Below the pieces are notes generated by a model. It did no database searches, was not told the DNA's origin, and saw only the letters and a program-made list of their open reading frames with translations. A stretch of 6,827 nt of DNA from Actinomycetes bacterium (GTDB lineage: Bacteria; Actinomycetota; Acidimicrobiia; Acidimicrobiales; Palsa-688): NCBI GenBank assembly GCA_021808665.1, contig JAKBBA010000159.1, forward strand, positions 1-6,827, written 5' to 3'. The position numbers and the translations under genes are program-made. Below, piece by piece: positions 5,927 through 6,827 of the stretch; position 1 is the first letter of the stretch, and every line of letters begins with the position of its first letter.

Positions 5927-6487
5927 TCAACTTTCGAGCCAACCGGGCGCTCGCTCGAGAAGGTACTGGCTTACGGCAAGCGCCTTGTCGAACGTGTCGC
6001 AGAGCAGCTCCTCTCCGGCGAGAACCCGTGCGAGGGACACCTGCTGGCGTGCCACGATCGTGATGCGCCGCTCAGCCGGGTCCGTAGCCGACGCGTAGCT
6101 GTCTATTGCCGACGACTCGAGCGGGAGCTCGATCCCGCCGATCCCGGCGAGGTCTATTGCGAGTCGCAGCAGGTCGGGTCCCATCGGGAGGGGCGGCAGG
6201 CCCCAGGTGAACGTGAGCGGAAAATGGAACGTATCCGCAGGATCCTCCCCTTCAGGCAGGTCAACGACAGCGTCCTCGAACGCTAGAAGGACCCGAGGAT
6301 CGACCTCCAGCGCGAGATGCAGGTCGAGCGGCCCGTTGCAGGCCTCTTCGGGGTGCACGTCGACCTCCCAGGCCTGGCGCAGCGAGTAGGTTTCCACGAA
6401 GTGCCGCTCGTCGTGCACGTGGAAGCCGTGATCGACGGCATGATCCTTGAGTTCGGCTACATAGCCAGCGACATCGATTACCGCCAT
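5927..6487 (-). CDS. Conserved-looking protein of unknown function, soluble, His-rich N-terminus
   Basis: 186-aa protein with no signal peptide or membrane helix. I cannot assign it to a named family. It is acidic overall, with alternating strand-like segments (PLDLHLALEVDPRVLLAFEDA at about 53-73, split by short loops), a TWGLPPLPMGPDLLRLA stretch (93-109) and a C-terminal region (about 132-183) that looks helical. Residues 16-29 contain five histidines (H16, H20, H23, H25, H29) with interspersed Asp and Glu, possibly a metal site, which is inference. The start ATG at 6487 has no Shine-Dalgarno but follows a TAACGT box by 7 nt, suggesting a leaderless mRNA. It is divergent from the inositol-monophosphatase-like gene and may share regulation with it; its stop lies 1 bp from the stop of the opposing 59-aa gene. 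Codon use and length argue for a real gene. Confidence 0.82.
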   Translation of the reverse strand: MAVIDVAGYVAELKDHAVDHGFHVHDERHFVETYSLRQAWEVDVHPEEACNGPLDLHLALEVDPRVLLAFEDAVVDLPEGEDPADTFHFPLTFTWGLPPLPMGPDLLRLAIDLAGIGGIELPLESSAIDSYASATDPAERRITIVARQQVSLARVLAGEELLCDTFDKALAVSQYLLERAPGWLES

Positions 6488-6494
6488 GAATACG

Positions 6495-6500
6495 ACGTTA
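6495..6500 (-). promoter_or_regulatory. -10 box candidate for the unknown soluble protein (leaderless start)
   Basis: On the minus strand TAACGT fits TANNNT and ends 7 nt before the ATG at 6487, so transcription should start at or next to the start codon. CTGAAA at plus-strand 6516-6521 is a possible but poorly spaced (15 bp) -35. It shares a 62-bp intergenic region with the divergent promoter of the phosphatase gene. Confidence 0.5.
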
Positions 6501-6535
6501 CCGGGGGAGAAGGAGTTTCAGCGACCCGTATCCGC

Positions 6536-6541
6536 TAACTT
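6536..6541 (+). promoter_or_regulatory. -10 box candidate for the inositol-monophosphatase-like gene (leaderless start)
   Basis: TAACTT fits TANNNT and ends 8 nt before the GTG at 6550. No Shine-Dalgarno is present in between. No clear -35 hexamer was found. The arrangement matches the boxes before the HDOD gene and the divergent minus-strand gene. Confidence 0.5.
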
Positions 6542-6549
6542 GCCTCAAG

Positions 6550-6827
6550 GTGTCGACCAAACCCCAAGGCCATGCAGCCGACTCGGTGCTAGCGGTGCTT
6601 CGAGAAGCCGCCTCCGCAGTAAAGGACGCTCTCAGCCACTTGACTGACTGGGGTCTCGCCGGCACCCGCGAAGGCCAGTACCGAAGCGACCTGGTAGCTG
6701 ACGCAGCAGCGTTGTCGGTGATCAGCGCCGCTGGCCTCGGAGCCTTTTCGGAGGAGTCCGGGCTCCACCGCCCGGAGGCCTCGATCAGGGTGGTGCTCGA
6801 TCCGGTGGACGGCTCGACGAACGCGTC
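6550..6827 (+). CDS. Inositol-monophosphatase-family phosphatase, N-terminal part (runs off the window)
   Basis: The frame from GTG 6550 is open to the window end and gives 92 residues. It shows the N-terminal half of the Mg-dependent inositol monophosphatase fold: a leading helix (about 11-33), SDLVAD (46-51), SEESG (67-71) carrying the metal-site glutamate, and the family signature DPVDGSTN (84-91), whose aspartates bind metal. Enzymes of this family remove phosphate from inositol monophosphate, histidinol phosphate, fructose-1,6-bisphosphate or PAP; the N-terminal half alone cannot tell which. The C-terminal signature with the third metal aspartate lies beyond the window. The start is chosen because it lies 8 nt after a TANNNT box and gives the right length before the first helix; there is no ribosome-binding site. 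It is divergent from the unknown soluble protein gene. Confidence 0.88.
   Translation, partial: MSTKPQGHAADSVLAVLREAASAVKDALSHLTDWGLAGTREGQYRSDLVADAAALSVISAAGLGAFSEESGLHRPEASIRVVLDPVDGSTNA

Overview
The window is GC-rich DNA (roughly 63-65% by eye) with strongly GC-biased third codon positions, close gene packing, start/stop overlaps inside operons, and several operon-leading genes whose start codon lies only 7-8 nt after a TANNNT box with no Shine-Dalgarno sequence. Together with the actinobacterial form of HutI (HANQLGHG motif), this suggests a member of the Actinomycetota. An Acidimicrobiia-like lineage is my best guess, but it is inference. It looks like ordinary chromosome: no transposase, integrase, tRNA, rRNA or CRISPR array is visible.

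Layout, left to right. (1) 2-2148, + strand: hutI (imidazolonepropionase, histidine degradation) is coupled through an ATGA overlap to a MurR/RpiR-type regulator (HTH plus SIS domain). This is probably the tail of a hut operon that extends to the left. (2) 2244-4366, + strand: an HDOD-domain protein and a soluble diguanylate cyclase (divergent GAF-like sensor region, then GGEEF domain with I-site) overlap by GTGA and form a two-gene signalling operon. A strong 11-bp hairpin at 4387-4418 separates it from the convergent gene. (3) 4426-5169, - strand: a classical SDR oxidoreductase. (4) 5305-5583, + strand: a small two-helix membrane protein. (5) 5584-5745: a gene-free leader holding a hairpin, a promoter candidate, a 15-bp direct repeat with 18-bp period and a 13-bp palindrome. 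It contains a possible 27-codon ORF whose TAG stop directly abuts the GTG start of (6), a 59-aa single-helix membrane protein (5746-5925). (7) 5927-6487, - strand: a conserved-looking soluble protein of unknown function, convergent with (6) and only 1 bp away. (8) 6550 to the window end, + strand: the N-terminal part of an inositol-monophosphatase-family enzyme, divergent from (7).

The functional themes are histidine catabolism and its probable regulator, cyclic-di-GMP signalling, a dehydrogenase of unknown substrate, and small membrane proteins. Nothing here amounts to a clear new multi-gene system. The parts most worth a second look are the 5584-5925 leader plus in-frame amber arrangement, the RpiR regulator with a non-canonical SIS ligand loop coupled to hutI, and the repeated leaderless-promoter pattern.
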